64,000 nucleotides of DNA from Epiperipatus broadwayi (GCA_028023455.1 JAQFVV010006203.1:12128348-12192347); one strand, 5' to 3'. Counted from the first letter of the stretch, positions 49,768-61,004 are shown. Program-made: numbers and translations. Notes: generated by a model not told the origin, from the sequence alone.

Positions 49768-49910
49768 TATACGTTTGGGTCGAAAAGATAAATGGATTCA
49801 TTCTATCTTTTCCCAAAGACTTTATCTTGTGTTTGAAAAAGTGGGAGTATTCATTTATATAGTGACATCTACAAAGCGCATGTGCATTAGCTTATTGGCT
49901 ATATGAAAAT
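49768..49910. repeat. Interspersed repeat, partner of 45085-45240
   Basis: Same block order as the partner: TTTGGGTCG, a TTCATTCTATCTTTTC segment, GAGTATTCATTTATATA, and CGCATGTGCATTAGCTTA. Diverged, non-coding. Confidence 0.55.
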
Positions 49911-52049
49911 TTGTAAATTTTAAAAGAAAAATAATCAAGGGAAAGTGAATTCTGTTTGAGCGCCATTCAAGACAAGTGTATAACGTTGATCGCTATTTGC
50001 ATATCAATGACATTTGATGATAAGAAGAAAAACGCAATTATATTTCATAAATACTTATTGATTTTATGATTACTTTTTACACTATATTGACTAATAATGT
50101 GTCAATATTTAGATTTTTATTTAAAATATTTAAATTTAGACGAAAAAAACCACAAGAGAAATGAATAATCAGAGATAGTAATTTCTAAGGTATAAAAAAA
50201 CCCACTGGCATTCACGTAATGATTGGTTGAAATATAATTCTTTTGCTTTACTGCTGGTTATTTTTCAAATGTTTTTCTTATATTTTTCTTCAGTTATTAA
50301 CATTATTTTTAATTTTTCGTACATTTAACCAATTTGAATCTAAAATTATTCAATTTTTAAAAGATAAATTGAAACAATTCTATTTATTTTAGATTAATAT
50401 TTTATGAATAGAAACTTAAAAATGTAATTCACGAATAAAATTTCTTAGATTTTTATTATGCAGTTTGTTATCCAAAATAGGATGTTGGTTAAAGGGTTTA
50501 AAATAAAATCCAATATATTTTACTTATGGTTTACTGGATATTCCAGCTTTCTGGAATACTTTTATGAAGTACCTTATTTGATTTTTGCACTACCATTTCA
50601 GTTTGCCTATTTCTTTTATATAAAAAGTGGTATAAATACATGATCAATTTATTTATTCATTAGTAGGCAATTAAATGTGTACGATCGTCATAACATAAAA
50701 AAACATAAATATTTAATTTGTCTGCTATTAATAGATGTCCCATTGTACAGCACAATAATTCATCATGTGGTAATGGAATGTCAATCAAACCATGAAAGGA
50801 AACACTAATGGCTACTAAAACTGTTTGTCATGCCAAGGATCATAACAATCAACATAGGATGTAAAACAATGATTATTCAGTTTAAACAAATACTGGCTTT
50901 TCTTTTAGCTGTTTCATTTTGTATTTCTGTGCAAGATGTAACATTTTTATGTCTAAGATCTAACATTACTTGTTATCAATGATCAACAGATTTGTGGTTG
51001 ATAGAGTATTATTTCACAAACCTATTATATTAATAGATATAAAGGCTCTGATATAAATTCATCTGAGTTTTAATTCTAAAGTCAATGACTACATACCATA
51101 AATCACTGATTCAGTTATGATTGATTAGTTTTCCAGATTGCTTTGTCAAAATGACACAAAAAGATAAAAAGGTTCATCAGTTTTAATAACCTTTATCTTA
51201 CTTTCATTAAAAATAGAAATTTGACTTTTTGTGATAATCTTTAAATTTTTTTATTGTTTTGTTATGTTATGACATATTGTATTCTAGTGATTTAAAGTCA
51301 AACCTTATTATAATGATACATTCAAATCCTTTAAACTATGATTTAATTGAAAATATTTTTACTAATTCTTTACATATCTAATATTTTCACCTTATGTTAG
51401 ATAACCTGAAGTTTCTACTTTTGTATAAGACACAAAATGATGAAGTATTAAAAACATTATTTTTGGAAGAATTGTGTCAATAATTTTTGTTACATAAGTG
51501 AAAAAAGTTTTTTAGAGATTAGATTCATAGATTTTTAAGCTAGATGTATTGTTCTGCCTGATTATTTTAATTGTAATATAATGTTTCTAATAAAAAAGCA
51601 CTAGCCAAGGATGACTTGGTTATTGCTGGAATAAAAAATACTGATAATATAAAGAGCACTGAATTCATAAAGATAATATTGATTGTTCTTTTATATTACT
51701 TCTGCTCCTAAGTACATATTGATATATAATATTTTCCTCTTTCATTTGCTATTATTATATCTAAATCACCAATCAGTAAACATATATATTTTCCTGAACT
51801 TATGCTTATATCTTATACTAAATTTTTAATTCATTTTTAACTTGTTTGAATTTTGAGAGAAAAGCTAGTATTAAGGATGTATTTAATGGGAGTCCACAAA
51901 TTTTTATTGATGTCAATTAATCATTCTTAAGTTTATATCCAACGTTAGTCGCAGCAATATTATTTCTTACAATGGAAGTCATCCATTTACTTTTTGATGT
52001 GTCCATAAGTATGACTATATACATTAAGACACAATGTTTTTAAGTAATC
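49911..52049. other. A+T-rich intronic sequence
   Basis: No gene or element end recognised. The frame at 50458-50643 is aromatic-rich and has no motif. Confidence 0.5.
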
Positions 52050-52750
52050 AGAATAGTGAATAGTCTGCAACAACTCTATCTCTACAGTTTGCTAATGTTC
52101 AATTCCCTCAATGTTCATTCAGGCTGGCTGCTACAAAAATGGTTCACAATGGGCTAGGTTTATGCATAACTTAGCCCCAGTCCAGTTTAGCTGCACATGA
52201 ACACTTCATAGTATAGCACTGTGACTGACCTTAAGCTCCTTACAGCTTCCGTCTCTGCAACAGTCTACCAGTAACTCCACTTGAAAACCGCTGGAAATTC
52301 AACTCTTTATTCAGCTGCTATCCGGACAGTTCCCTTCCTCAGGCTATAGTCTCCCATCTCCATGGGTTCTTTCAGCTATACCCGTGAACTACATTTCCAC
52401 TGGGCACTGGCCATTAACGAAGCACTGACGTGAGATGTCTTCTACTAGAATTGAATAAGAACATCTGCTGGAGATGCACTCAAATACTGCCTGATGTAGT
52501 TGTTATATACTCTCTTTATAGCTTTCTGCTAACTGCAACAATTAATTACATTGTCCAATAAGGTAAGGTCACTTGTCTAGAAATATTTGCAATCAGCAAA
52601 TATTTCTTGGAATTATCGTCCACCATTATGTTAATGCCTTAATTAAATTCCTCAGTTATCAGTGTGCGATCTAAAAGCAACCTCTCGAATAAATACTAGT
52701 TTTGCTGGAGTGCACAAACTAGCATTCAATTTTTACAAAATACAACACTT
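52050..52750. other. G+C-richer block, probably an unidentified repeat
   Basis: Clearly richer in G+C than the intron around it, with strings such as CTCCTTACAGCTTCCGTCTC and CCATCTCCATGGGTTC. No ORF over 60 codons, no terminal repeats and no splice-flanked frame continuous with the P450. An old retroelement end or UTR-like fragment is the likeliest reading. Confidence 0.35.
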
Positions 52751-53289
52751 TTATTTTGTTCTTAATCTTGCGTGATAAATAACATGTTCTCTTAATCTAT
52801 AATCTCCAGTTCAGCCCTAGACAAAAATATGTTTTGTTTTTCAATATTATAAAAATATAATACTGTGAAATAAAAACATTTATTGAATATTTTTATTTTA
52901 CCAGAGCCTAGATAAATAACTTATTGGCCATTGAGTAATGTTGTCCATATATAGAGAAGTTATTTTGAATTATTATATTACCGAAATGTTTTAATAATAA
53001 AGAATTGTCTAGCTGAGAAAAAATATTATCACCTTAATAATAAAATATTATTTACCTTAAACTAATAATATATTGAAAAAACGTAATAGATTAGTATAAA
53101 CATCAAGTTTCTGTTTGAAACATAATATTTATATTATTGAGAATAAAATTACATTTTGAATTTTCTTTTATTATAGAAGCTAACATTTTAATAGTAACTA
53201 TTATTTTAAATATATATGTAAACCATTAAATAACAAAATATGTAGTTGCTTTGATAATAAAATGAACAATATATAAATAATTATCTTAC
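52751..53289. other. A+T-rich 5' end of P450 intron 1
   Basis: Plain A+T-rich sequence next to the exon 1 donor. Nothing else is seen. Confidence 0.5.
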
Positions 53290-53638
53290 CTCTGTATCCA
53301 CTATAAGCAGTAAAAAGTAAAGATTTTGGCCTACCAGAGAACACATCTCCATGTTTTAAAAAAGCGTCTTTGATAATTTCATAATTACCTAAAACTATTA
53401 TTGGTTGTCCAAAAAACTTGAATTCAAATATTGGTCCGTATTGTTTTGTTAGTTTAAACAATATCTTAAAAGCATCGGGCTGCAAAAGAAATGTATTTCC
53501 AATAAATGGAAAACCCGAGGGACCAGGAGGAACTCGTCTTGTTTTACGCCTTATACAATAATATAGTAATAACAGAAAAACACTTAACGATAAAATTATG
53601 CTTGAAGAGTTTATAAATATGTCGGCGACTTTTTGCAT
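53290..53638 (-). CDS. Cytochrome P450 (CYP2-like), exon 1: membrane anchor and N-terminal region
   Basis: First coding exon of a microsomal P450 mono-oxygenase, a heme-thiolate enzyme normally anchored in the ER membrane and fed electrons by NADPH-P450 reductase. The ATG at 53638 opens a 116-codon frame plus one base. Residues about 9-30 are strongly hydrophobic (signal anchor), followed by basic RRKTRR and the proline hinge VPPGPSGFPFIG, which is typical of CYP2-clan enzymes. Later blocks KQYGPIFEFKFFG and GDVFSGRP are also family hallmarks. The exon ends AGA-G followed by GTAAGA, a good donor, leaving a phase-1 junction. The G joins GT of exon 2 to make Gly and gives a continuous YSGYRG-IIFSSGE block. 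No stops or frameshifts are seen. Subfamily and substrate cannot be read from the sequence. Confidence 0.93.
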
Positions 53639-54710
53639 TATAATAAAAATATTTTAAGAATAATCAAAGTTAAAGACTAAATGAGTAAATTTTTTTTTTT
53701 TTTGTTATTGTTTAATTAAAATAAAAACCGGTTTTAATGATAATAATGAAAAGCTTCAACGCCTCATATAAGTATTTTATAAATCTTTAATTCGAAAGAG
53801 ATATACAAACCGTTCTAACTCCGAGCAAAACCGTATTTGTGCAAAATAAATACTTAACGGGCAACGTTTTTTAGAAATTTCATAAAATCTTTAAAATACT
53901 TCGGCCAAAAATAAGAACTGCCTTTTTTCGTATTTGCAGAGTAAATTCAAAGTTCAGAGTTGAATAGTATTTGAACTTAACCGAAAAAAAATGAGGAAAA
54001 ATATTTTTATTCATTAGCCGCAGGATAATTTTTATTCAACTTAATAATTAATACTGAAAATATGTTTGTTATTCATTAGTGTTGACAAATAAATTTGTTT
54101 AAGAGAAATATCTACTGTTAATTTTAGTAATATTAGATATACGATAATTCAGAATAATATACCCTTCTTAAACTCATTTTCAAAGCAATATAACCCCCAC
54201 ATTTTATCATTCTAAATAAGATTATTTTAAATCTTATACAAGTAATAAAGACATATTTTAAACTTACAAATAGAGTTATTTAAATTATTAGAAATAACTA
54301 ATTAACCTTGAAATAGTCATTATAAATTTAACTTTTTTTCTTCTTATAAATGATGTAGACGTGATGTTGACAAAGGAAAATATTATCCTAAAGTTGTAAA
54401 TCTTAATAACGATTTTAATGTTATAATATGTTGGACTATCATTAAATGTTGAACTGTAGACAATTTTAAACTTTACTTAAATATTTCAAATACAAACAAT
54501 TGTTAGTAATAACACACAAATAGACAACACAGGTTAGTAGATTACGCAGCGTATTCTATTATATTTATTTTTTATGAAATATATAAAATGTAAACTACAA
54601 TTTTTTAATTTCCGTTACAAATCGGATTATATTTGTGTATGTTTCATAAAAATATATTTATATTTCATATAACTATATTTGGAGCAAATTAGTTTATATA
54701 AATAATATGC
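53639..54710. promoter_or_regulatory. Presumed P450 upstream region
   Basis: Lies 5' of the P450 start codon on the minus strand. It is A+T-rich throughout, so TATA-like strings are uninformative and no transcription start can be placed. An upstream non-coding exon cannot be excluded. Confidence 0.3.
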
Positions 54711-54836
54711 GAAACCTCATGTAGTAATGTCTAGTGATTAAGCTGACAAAATGGATACCCCTTTTGCTTCAGCCTAAGGCAAAGATGGAGTTCACTTTTG
54801 TCTGCATAACAACTGGACATTACTGCTATGAGGCTT
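54711..54836. repeat. Short foldback with ~45-bp arms
   Basis: GAAACCTCATGTAGTAATGT...GACAAAATGG is matched in reverse by the sequence ending GACATTACTGCTATGAGGCTTT, with substitutions. The centre is ACCCCTTTTGCTTCAGCCTA. Confidence 0.75.
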
Positions 54837-54950
54837 TACATAATAATTTAGATGTAGCAATTTCAAATAGATTCTCTCTAAATAAAGTTATATAAAGTTT
54901 TATATTCTAAAATTTCTGATATTATATATTTCCACATTATAGATGATTAT

Positions 54951-55073
54951 ATAGGGTATATGAGCACAGACTTTCACACGACCCACCACTCTCCACTCTA
55001 TCTCATAACACTGATACACTTGAATACATATATGTTGAAAAGATAAATAGTCACCAATATACATATTTCATGC
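54951..55073. repeat. Interspersed repeat, partner of 30869-31000
   Basis: AGGGTATATGAGCACAGACT through CTCTATCTCATAACACTGAT and CACTTGAATACATATATG to CACCAATATACATATTTCAT matches 30869-31000 closely in the same orientation. Confidence 0.85.
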
Positions 55074-55523
55074 CTGTGTTCCAGTTATTACAGATGATTG
55101 TATATACAATTATTTCATAATTTTAAATCAGTTATACATTTTTTTTACTATTATTAAACTTTTAACAGGAACAAAATACATTTGATGGCAATTTGCAATA
55201 ATGATATTTTCGTTGTCGGTAAATTGAGCATAATTTTATAATGTTCTTTTTAGTGAATAAATATGTCAGTTAATAAACTTCAATAGCTGTTAATAAAAAT
55301 GGAATTATGTTATAATTTAAAGTAAAGGAGTTCAAATCCCTTCTAAATACATATTGTTTCAAATAGTCAAACTTCAATCTTAAAAATTGTCCATAATATG
55401 TCTTTATAAATTGAAATAAGCAACTAAAAATAAATATAAATTTTTTTAACACATCAAACCAGACTTTCATTCTTTGTACAAATCTTATCAAAAATTTTTT
55501 TAAGGATGTTCATATATATATAT

Positions 55524-55707
55524 TAATTCTAATATTTTCACGGATAAAAGATGTCATATTATTATTACTATTTGCGGGATATTTCGTGTAGTGAAAAAGC
55601 TTGATATTGTACTGAAACGTCAGCATTTAGCTTTTTCACTACACGAAATATCCTGCAAATAGTAATAATAATATGACATCTTTTATCCGTGAAAATATTA
55701 GAATTAA
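55524..55707. mobile_element. Near-perfect hairpin, ~77-bp arms, ~30-nt loop
   Basis: TTAATTCTAATATTTTCACGG...TTTCGTGTAGTGAAAAAGC (55524-55600) is the reverse complement of GCTTTTTCACTACACGAAAT...CGTGAAAATATTAGAATTAA (55630-55707). The loop contains TTGATATTGTACTGAAACG, which recurs at about 55815. The minus-strand frame at 55568-55852 is an accident of this repeat. Confidence 0.88.
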
Positions 55708-55812
55708 CATTATTCATCTTTACAGGAAAGATTGGTTTACAGAATGGAGTTGTTTTGAAAGAATGTGTGTGACTTCTTATGATTTGAGAAAGAGGACGCT
55801 CTGAGGAAGGTA

Positions 55813-55892
55813 CTTGATATTGTACTGAAATGTCAGCATTTAGCTTTTTCACTACACGGAATATCCCGCAAATAGTAATAATAATATGACAT
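55813..55892. repeat. Third copy of the hairpin arm
   Basis: TTGATATTGTACTGAAATGT, GCATTTAGCTTTTTCACTAC and the GCAAATAGTAATAATAATATGACAT string repeat 55601-55680 in direct orientation with few changes, ending in a TA run. Together with 55524-55707 it suggests an element whose end was duplicated or which inserted into its own kind. Confidence 0.8.
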
Positions 55893-56049
55893 ATATATAT
55901 ATTGAAGTGCTCATATACATATACATGAGTATATATATGTGTGTCATGTATATATTGTTGCCATAAAGTTATAATACTAAGGTATTTTAAAAAAATAATG
56001 TATAAAAGAAATTTAATTTTATTATAAAATTTAATCTTGTTATGAAATT

Positions 56050-57350
56050 TAATGTTATGTGGGCATATGGTTCAAGGAAATGGACAGTTTTAAAAAAATA
56101 GGAAAAGGAAATCATTAATATGAAAACTTTGAAAATGGATATTAGTTCAGATATTGAATCAAAGGATATGGAAGCTGATATTAATATACAGCTGGAGGAA
56201 TATTCATTTCAAACACAAAACCTAGAGATTACTTTTAAAGAAGCTGATAAAATCATTTATTCACAGAATCAGACATCACAGAGAAATAAATAATGGAGCA
56301 GAATAGGTTATCTCAAATAGTGATGGAAATGAAAAGGCAATCAGACACAATGGAAATGGTAGAAATGGGAAAAACATCATAACAAATGGAGAAGAGACTG
56401 AAAGCTATATTTAATGCTGTTAATATGCCAGAGCAGGTCATATATCAACTCATAAAAGAGGCCCCAAGATAACCAATAAGTTTGGAATCAGAGGGAAAAG
56501 CATGAGCATGATGATTGGGAAGAAACTCTTTTTAGAAGACAGCCACCTCATAAAACAGAATTATCTATTGAAACAGATTTTAGTGTAAAGAGAAGATATG
56601 TTGATTGTTCTGAAGATACAGAGCTTTATCTATTAGAAATCCCATTTGTATCTTCTTCAGTACCTAGTCACATTAGACAAAATAATAAGACATTTGATGA
56701 ACAAAGTCAAGAACCAGTTGCCTGAATTGAAGATAGCTATCAATATGATAGGGAATTTGATGGATTTTTAAGCTGTCCTTATTTGCTTAAATGCATTAAG
56801 TCAAGCTCAAAAAGTTGAAGCTATTGATTATGGTCAAGGACAACATGCTCCTTTATCTACTGAATAGAGATTACTAATTCCATGAGAGAAAAATAAAAAC
56901 TTAATGATCTAGTTCATCCAATTAAGGATAGAGGATTGTATGATTATGAAAGGATTGGAAGCTCTTTTGATTTTAACTTGTCTTCATATGAAGGAAGAGT
57001 CATTGGATCATGATAGAGCTAAAGAAAATTTGGACAAAGATCATCCCTAAAAAAGAATGTGTCATTGGCATTACAGTAAAAGGTGATAAGAAATGTGTAA
57101 TTACTGTTGGGAGATTAGATAAAACCAAATATATTCAGAATTTTTCAAAAAGTGCAATTAGTAGAATTTGAAAATTAACTAAATCAAGATTACAATCAGT
57201 AAGATTTTTTTTAGATAGTAAAAAGAATTTGATTTAAGTTTTAAAATTAATTAATTAATTTGGAGAACATTCAGATGGCTTTGTTTTGAGAGGGATATAT
57301 ATAGGGACAGGAAAAAAGTTTGTTCTTTTGTAAAGTTATTTTAAAAAGTT
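56050..57350 (+). pseudogene. Decayed protein-coding sequence of unknown family
   Basis: The plus strand reads as long coding-like segments broken by stops and frame changes. A lysine/glutamate-rich part lies at 56080-56440 (MEQNRLSQIVMEMKRQ and MPEQVIYQLIKEAPR). An acidic part lies at about 56515-56725 (EETLFRRQPPHKTELS, LLEIPFVSSSVPSHIR). A more globular part lies at about 57050-57220 (ECVIGITVKGDKKCVITVG, LTKSRLQSVRFFLDS). A purine-rich tract and an A+T-rich tail follow. I do not recognise the family; a retroelement structural protein or other transposon-borne ORF is possible. Confidence 0.5.
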
Positions 57351-57730
57351 AGAGATTATGTCATGCTATGATCAGTGAGTAGAGTGTGTCCATTTATCTG
57401 ACCATCTCTGAGGAGCATGAGTATGGAGTCCCAATGGTACTTACAGAGTGTGACATCACTAATATCCCTGTTTACAATTGACAATCTAAGTTGCTGACAT
57501 ACCATGCCATTGCAATCAAGAGGAAGATGCCAGTATGTAATGCCACTAAGTGATCAGACAGCCAATATTCAAGAACACTATTACAGAAGACCTATGGACT
57601 ATACCAGTAAGTTCAGCATAGTATTTCATCACCTGCCAAAATCCTTCATGAAGGACTGTTAACATAGTGACTTTTTTTCTTAACTTTATAAAATCTGCAA
57701 TTTACTGTTAAATAATTCTACCTTTAATAA
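57351..57730. other. G+C-richer non-coding block
   Basis: Sequence at 57365-57660 is richer in G+C with strings such as CCATCTCTGAGGAGCATGAG and ACCATGCCATTGCAATCAAG. It may be the continuation of the decayed element to its left. No ORF or terminal repeat. Confidence 0.35.
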
Positions 57731-57742
57731 TCTGCTTTCTTT

Positions 57743-57852
57743 TTTTTTTTTTAAGTGTCATAGCATCGGCCGGGTGCGAATCCGCAACCCGGAAACTGCC
57801 TGCAAGTGCAAGGCAGTCATGCTGACCTCTCAACCACCAATGCAAGACATAT
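57743..57852 (-). mobile_element. tRNA-derived SINE (family 1, copy 2) with 12-bp target duplication
   Basis: Same element as 24463-24575: on the minus strand GCATTGGTGGTTGAGAGGTC, ACTGCCTTGCACTTGCAGG, a box-B region GGGTTGCGGATTCGCACCC, CGATGCTATGACACTT and an A-rich tail. TCTGCTTTCTTT flanks both sides (57731 and 57853). Differences from copy 1 are a few substitutions and a 1-2-base indel, consistent with fairly recent mobilisation. Confidence 0.88.
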
Positions 57853-59165
57853 TCTGCTTTCTTTACTTGTATAATTTATTTATTAATCTTTTTTGAAAAT
57901 ATGTATTCCTATTGTATTATTGAGTATGTTGTCTTATTGTAAGATATACACTTAATTAATTTGATATTTAAGAAGAGATTGAATATTGTAATATATTCGA
58001 TCCTTGTAAAACATGCTAGACCTATTAGGTAAGAATAAGATGAAGGAGAAAATTTTAGTAAATATATTTCAATGACTAAAATATTTTGATGTTATCTAAA
58101 GAAAAGTCCAGTAATTAAATAAAAGCAAGACATTTCAATCCCTCCACTCATTGATTCTAATTTGTTTTTTTTTTATTTGCTATTTTAAATTTGTCTATTT
58201 AAAATCTGTTATTTTAAAGATGTCATTTTAGCTATTAATGCAATTACAAATGGTATATAAATAAGTTTCAATTTTTAAAAATTAAAATCCAGTGTTAAAA
58301 AGTTAAAGTTAAAACTTTATTTTAAAAGGGGGAAATGTATATGTATATTGTAGATACAATAGTTTAAATCTATAAAACTTTTAATATAATTTAAAATTTA
58401 ACCTTATAATTACTGGGCTGTTATATAAATATTTCTTTATATATGTAAGATCTATGGGATGGATCTCCAATTAAGTAGGGAGTAATTGTCTTTACCAATT
58501 TTTTTATCTATATAGCATAACTGCGTAGGCCTTGATTAAGCCTATATAATAAATATTGAAATATTGTATATGATATGACCATTTACATTTTTTTATTTAT
58601 ATAGATTTAAATTTTAAGGTTGATAATTCATTATATATAAATTTAGCTTTACTGAATTGTCTAACTTCATATTTATTTTGTTGCATTTCTTCTGTTGGCA
58701 TATATCCCTGCTTCAAAAGATTTAATTTGACAGGTTCCATTTGTCTAAGTTTCATGCAAATGTGAGAATGTTTTTTTTTTGTTTCAGACCCTGAGGGTCT
58801 CATTTTCATTTTGTTACCAGTGCAATGGAGTGTTCCTGCCTGTTAGTGAGAGTTATTAAGGATTACATGAAATGCTCATTCCTTCATTCCATGACTCATT
58901 ATTCTATGAAATTAGAATCTAATTTTGCAAAAGCGAATATATTCCCATCATTTCCTACTTGTTGGATGTGTTATTACATTATCATCTCAGTCCTGTCTTC
59001 CTTATCCTTGTGTATAATCAAACCTGATATTTCAGCATTTATGGGTCATCATCATGAGTTATGCTATCATCTATTTTAATCATATTTACTAGAGTTAACT
59101 AACTCTCTCATTTTACCCTTTCATTTAGTATTCTATACCTACTCACGGGATATCTGCTCCAAAAG

Positions 59166-59167
<2 letters not shown>
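57853..59167. other. A+T-rich sequence, nothing supported
   Basis: Frames at 58597-58809 (minus) and 58825-59079 (plus) lack motifs and splice context. Confidence 0.45.

Positions 59168-59209
<42 letters not shown>
59168..59209. repeat. (TA)n microsatellite, ~42 bp
   Basis: Uninterrupted alternating TA run, the longest in the window, about 40 bp left of a long hairpin. Confidence 0.97.
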
Positions 59210-59213
<4 letters not shown>

Positions 59214-59250
59214 AGAAAGTTACTGTTAACACTAATTAAAATAATTATAG

Positions 59251-59390
59251 AAAATATACAAATCATTATACAATTACAAATATCCAGTAACGCCCTCTGT
59301 TTAAAGATCTATATCTCAATAATAGATATAGATCTTTAAACAGAGGGCGTTACTGGATATTTGTAATTGTATAATGGTTTGTATATTTTA
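59251..59390. mobile_element. Near-perfect hairpin, ~66-bp arms, very short loop
   Basis: AAAATATACAAATCATTATA...ACGCCCTCTGTTTAAAGATC...TATATCT is followed after a loop of a few bases by its reverse complement, ending ATGGTTTGTATATTTT. One clear mismatch is visible. The small loop and high arm identity point to a young foldback or a replication-generated palindrome. Confidence 0.9.
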
Positions 59391-60049
59391 TATATGTGTT
59401 ATACATGGAAACTCTTAACATATATAATCACTAATTAATATCATTCTCACTTCTCCAATGAGTCTAGCAACAAATTAATTGGTGTTCATTTCTTTTATTT
59501 GTAATGTGTTACTAATAAAGTGTTTATATTTTCACATATATATTGCATGGGTGTCATTTTCCACAGGGAAGTCATATAGTTATTGAAACAGACAGATCGA
59601 AGAACCGATCTTAGTTTCATGTGTTTTTTAAGTACGGTAATTCGAACTACTATTTGCCCGCAATGGGATTTTTTCCATTTCAAGTCATATAAAAATTAGC
59701 TATATATTTTATGTTTTGTAAATAAATATGTAAAGAGTCCGTGTATAAATATCACAAATCATGAAATAATATTCGTGTGTGCGTGGTTTGTGAATTTATA
59801 TCAGCTTAATTTAAAGTTTCATTGCGGGTGTATTTGTTTAAATTTTAACTTTTTAGAATTATACAAAGTCGTTTAAAAATACTGATCAAAAGTCACATTC
59901 CTTTGATCAGTGTTTTTAATTAAAATCTGTCTTGTACAAATGTATAGAGTAATTAATTTGTATTTGAAAATTAGATAAGGAATTTATATTTTGTAATTGC
60001 TTGGTCAATTTAAAATTGTGTATTAAAGTTAAAGATAGCTGAAAATGGA
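59391..60049. other. A+T-rich sequence, nothing supported
   Basis: A palindromic string AAAAATACTGATCAAAAGTC / CCTTTGATCAGTGTTTTTAA lies at 59876-59922. The frame at 59495-59683 is not supported. Confidence 0.45.
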
Positions 60050-60560
60050 ACAATGGAAATGGATAATTGATATTGTATGGTCAAGTTGGATTGCTGGAGG
60101 CTAGAGGAAAGTAGGCGGAGCCTAAAACAAAAACCAGGCAGAAAGGTCAACCGTGGCCATCTTAGAAAAAACAAGACATTCTAACTTTTGACGTGGTTGA
60201 GAGTAGATAGTCTCAAGACAGCACAGCAGTTGCTAGAGAAATCGCTACCACTCTTGTTAAGAAGTCCACCAGTAAACCGTAATGTCGATGGGCTAAGTGC
60301 CAGGAGCTGATCTCTGTCCTGCCAATTTGAATCTTCGTGCCACTGTCTGATCATGCTTTACGTGCTTCAAAATTTCCAGCTTCCAATCTCCAAATTGACT
60401 ATGCCTTTCAAGTAAATTTCAAATGCGCGCCTACGTTCGTCAGAAATACCATCGTGAGAAGCCAAGCCGGATGAAGAAAGAAGGGTAACTGTGTTACATG
60501 AACTTTTAACTTTCTCCCGAGCTTAATGTTATAGTTAATCTGTCAATCAAATTAATCACA
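60050..60560 (+). promoter_or_regulatory. G+C- and CpG-richer island, possible promoter or 5' exon (tentative)
   Basis: Stands out from the A+T background, with AGGCGGAGCC, CCGTGGCCATCTT, GACGTGG, CAAATGCGCGCCTACGTTCG and AAGCCGGATGAAGAAAGAAG. Possible splice donors GGGTAACTG (~60484) and ATGTAAGTTT (~60560) follow. No ORF of note. A 5' UTR exon or promoter for a rightward gene is one reading, and a retroelement leader is the other. Confidence 0.3.
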
Positions 60561-61004
60561 TGTAAGTTTTGTTTCTTTTATAATGCTACTTTTTAAAACC
60601 TGTCAGTAAAATTTCTTTTCTCTTTTTCCTCCGCTCTAGTCTTTAGAAAATAATTTATAAATATTGTACCTAATAATAATAATTCAAATGAATACATTTA
60701 TATGTTTTTTGTAACTTATTCTATAAACAAACGATGCCAATAGAAATATTTCCCAACTCTGTTTAAGGCTAGTTTATAATATTGATTATAGTTATTTTAA
60801 AAGTAAAAGCGTTTTTTTTGAATTAAAGATTATTTCATATATTGAGTTGGCAGATATTAAATCACTTTATTATTCTCCTTTATTTTTGTCATACTATTGT
60901 AATCTATCTTTCAATCTTAAATATGTAAAATGGTTTTAAAGTTTTATCATCTGGTTGCCTACATGAAATGAGAAATAATTCTCAGTGTATAATTTGTTAC
61001 TATT
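60561..61004. other. A+T-rich sequence, nothing supported
   Basis: No gene or repeat border recognised. Confidence 0.45.

Larger units (their letters stand above)
36656..53289 (-). other. P450 intron 1 (about 16.6 kb)
   Basis: The donor is GTAAGA next to 53290 and the acceptor is ATATTAG before 36655; the intron is phase 1. It hosts a candidate solo LTR, two short hAT elements, a SINE, dead reverse-transcriptase fragments and a ~120-bp tandem repeat, listed separately. No additional P450-like exon was seen, and the protein blocks of exons 1 and 2 join without a gap. Confidence 0.85.

Noticed and set aside
55568-55852. 94-codon minus-strand frame with a repeated KKLNADISVQYQ-like segment
   Set aside because: The protein repeat simply reflects the duplicated hairpin arm and its lead sequence.
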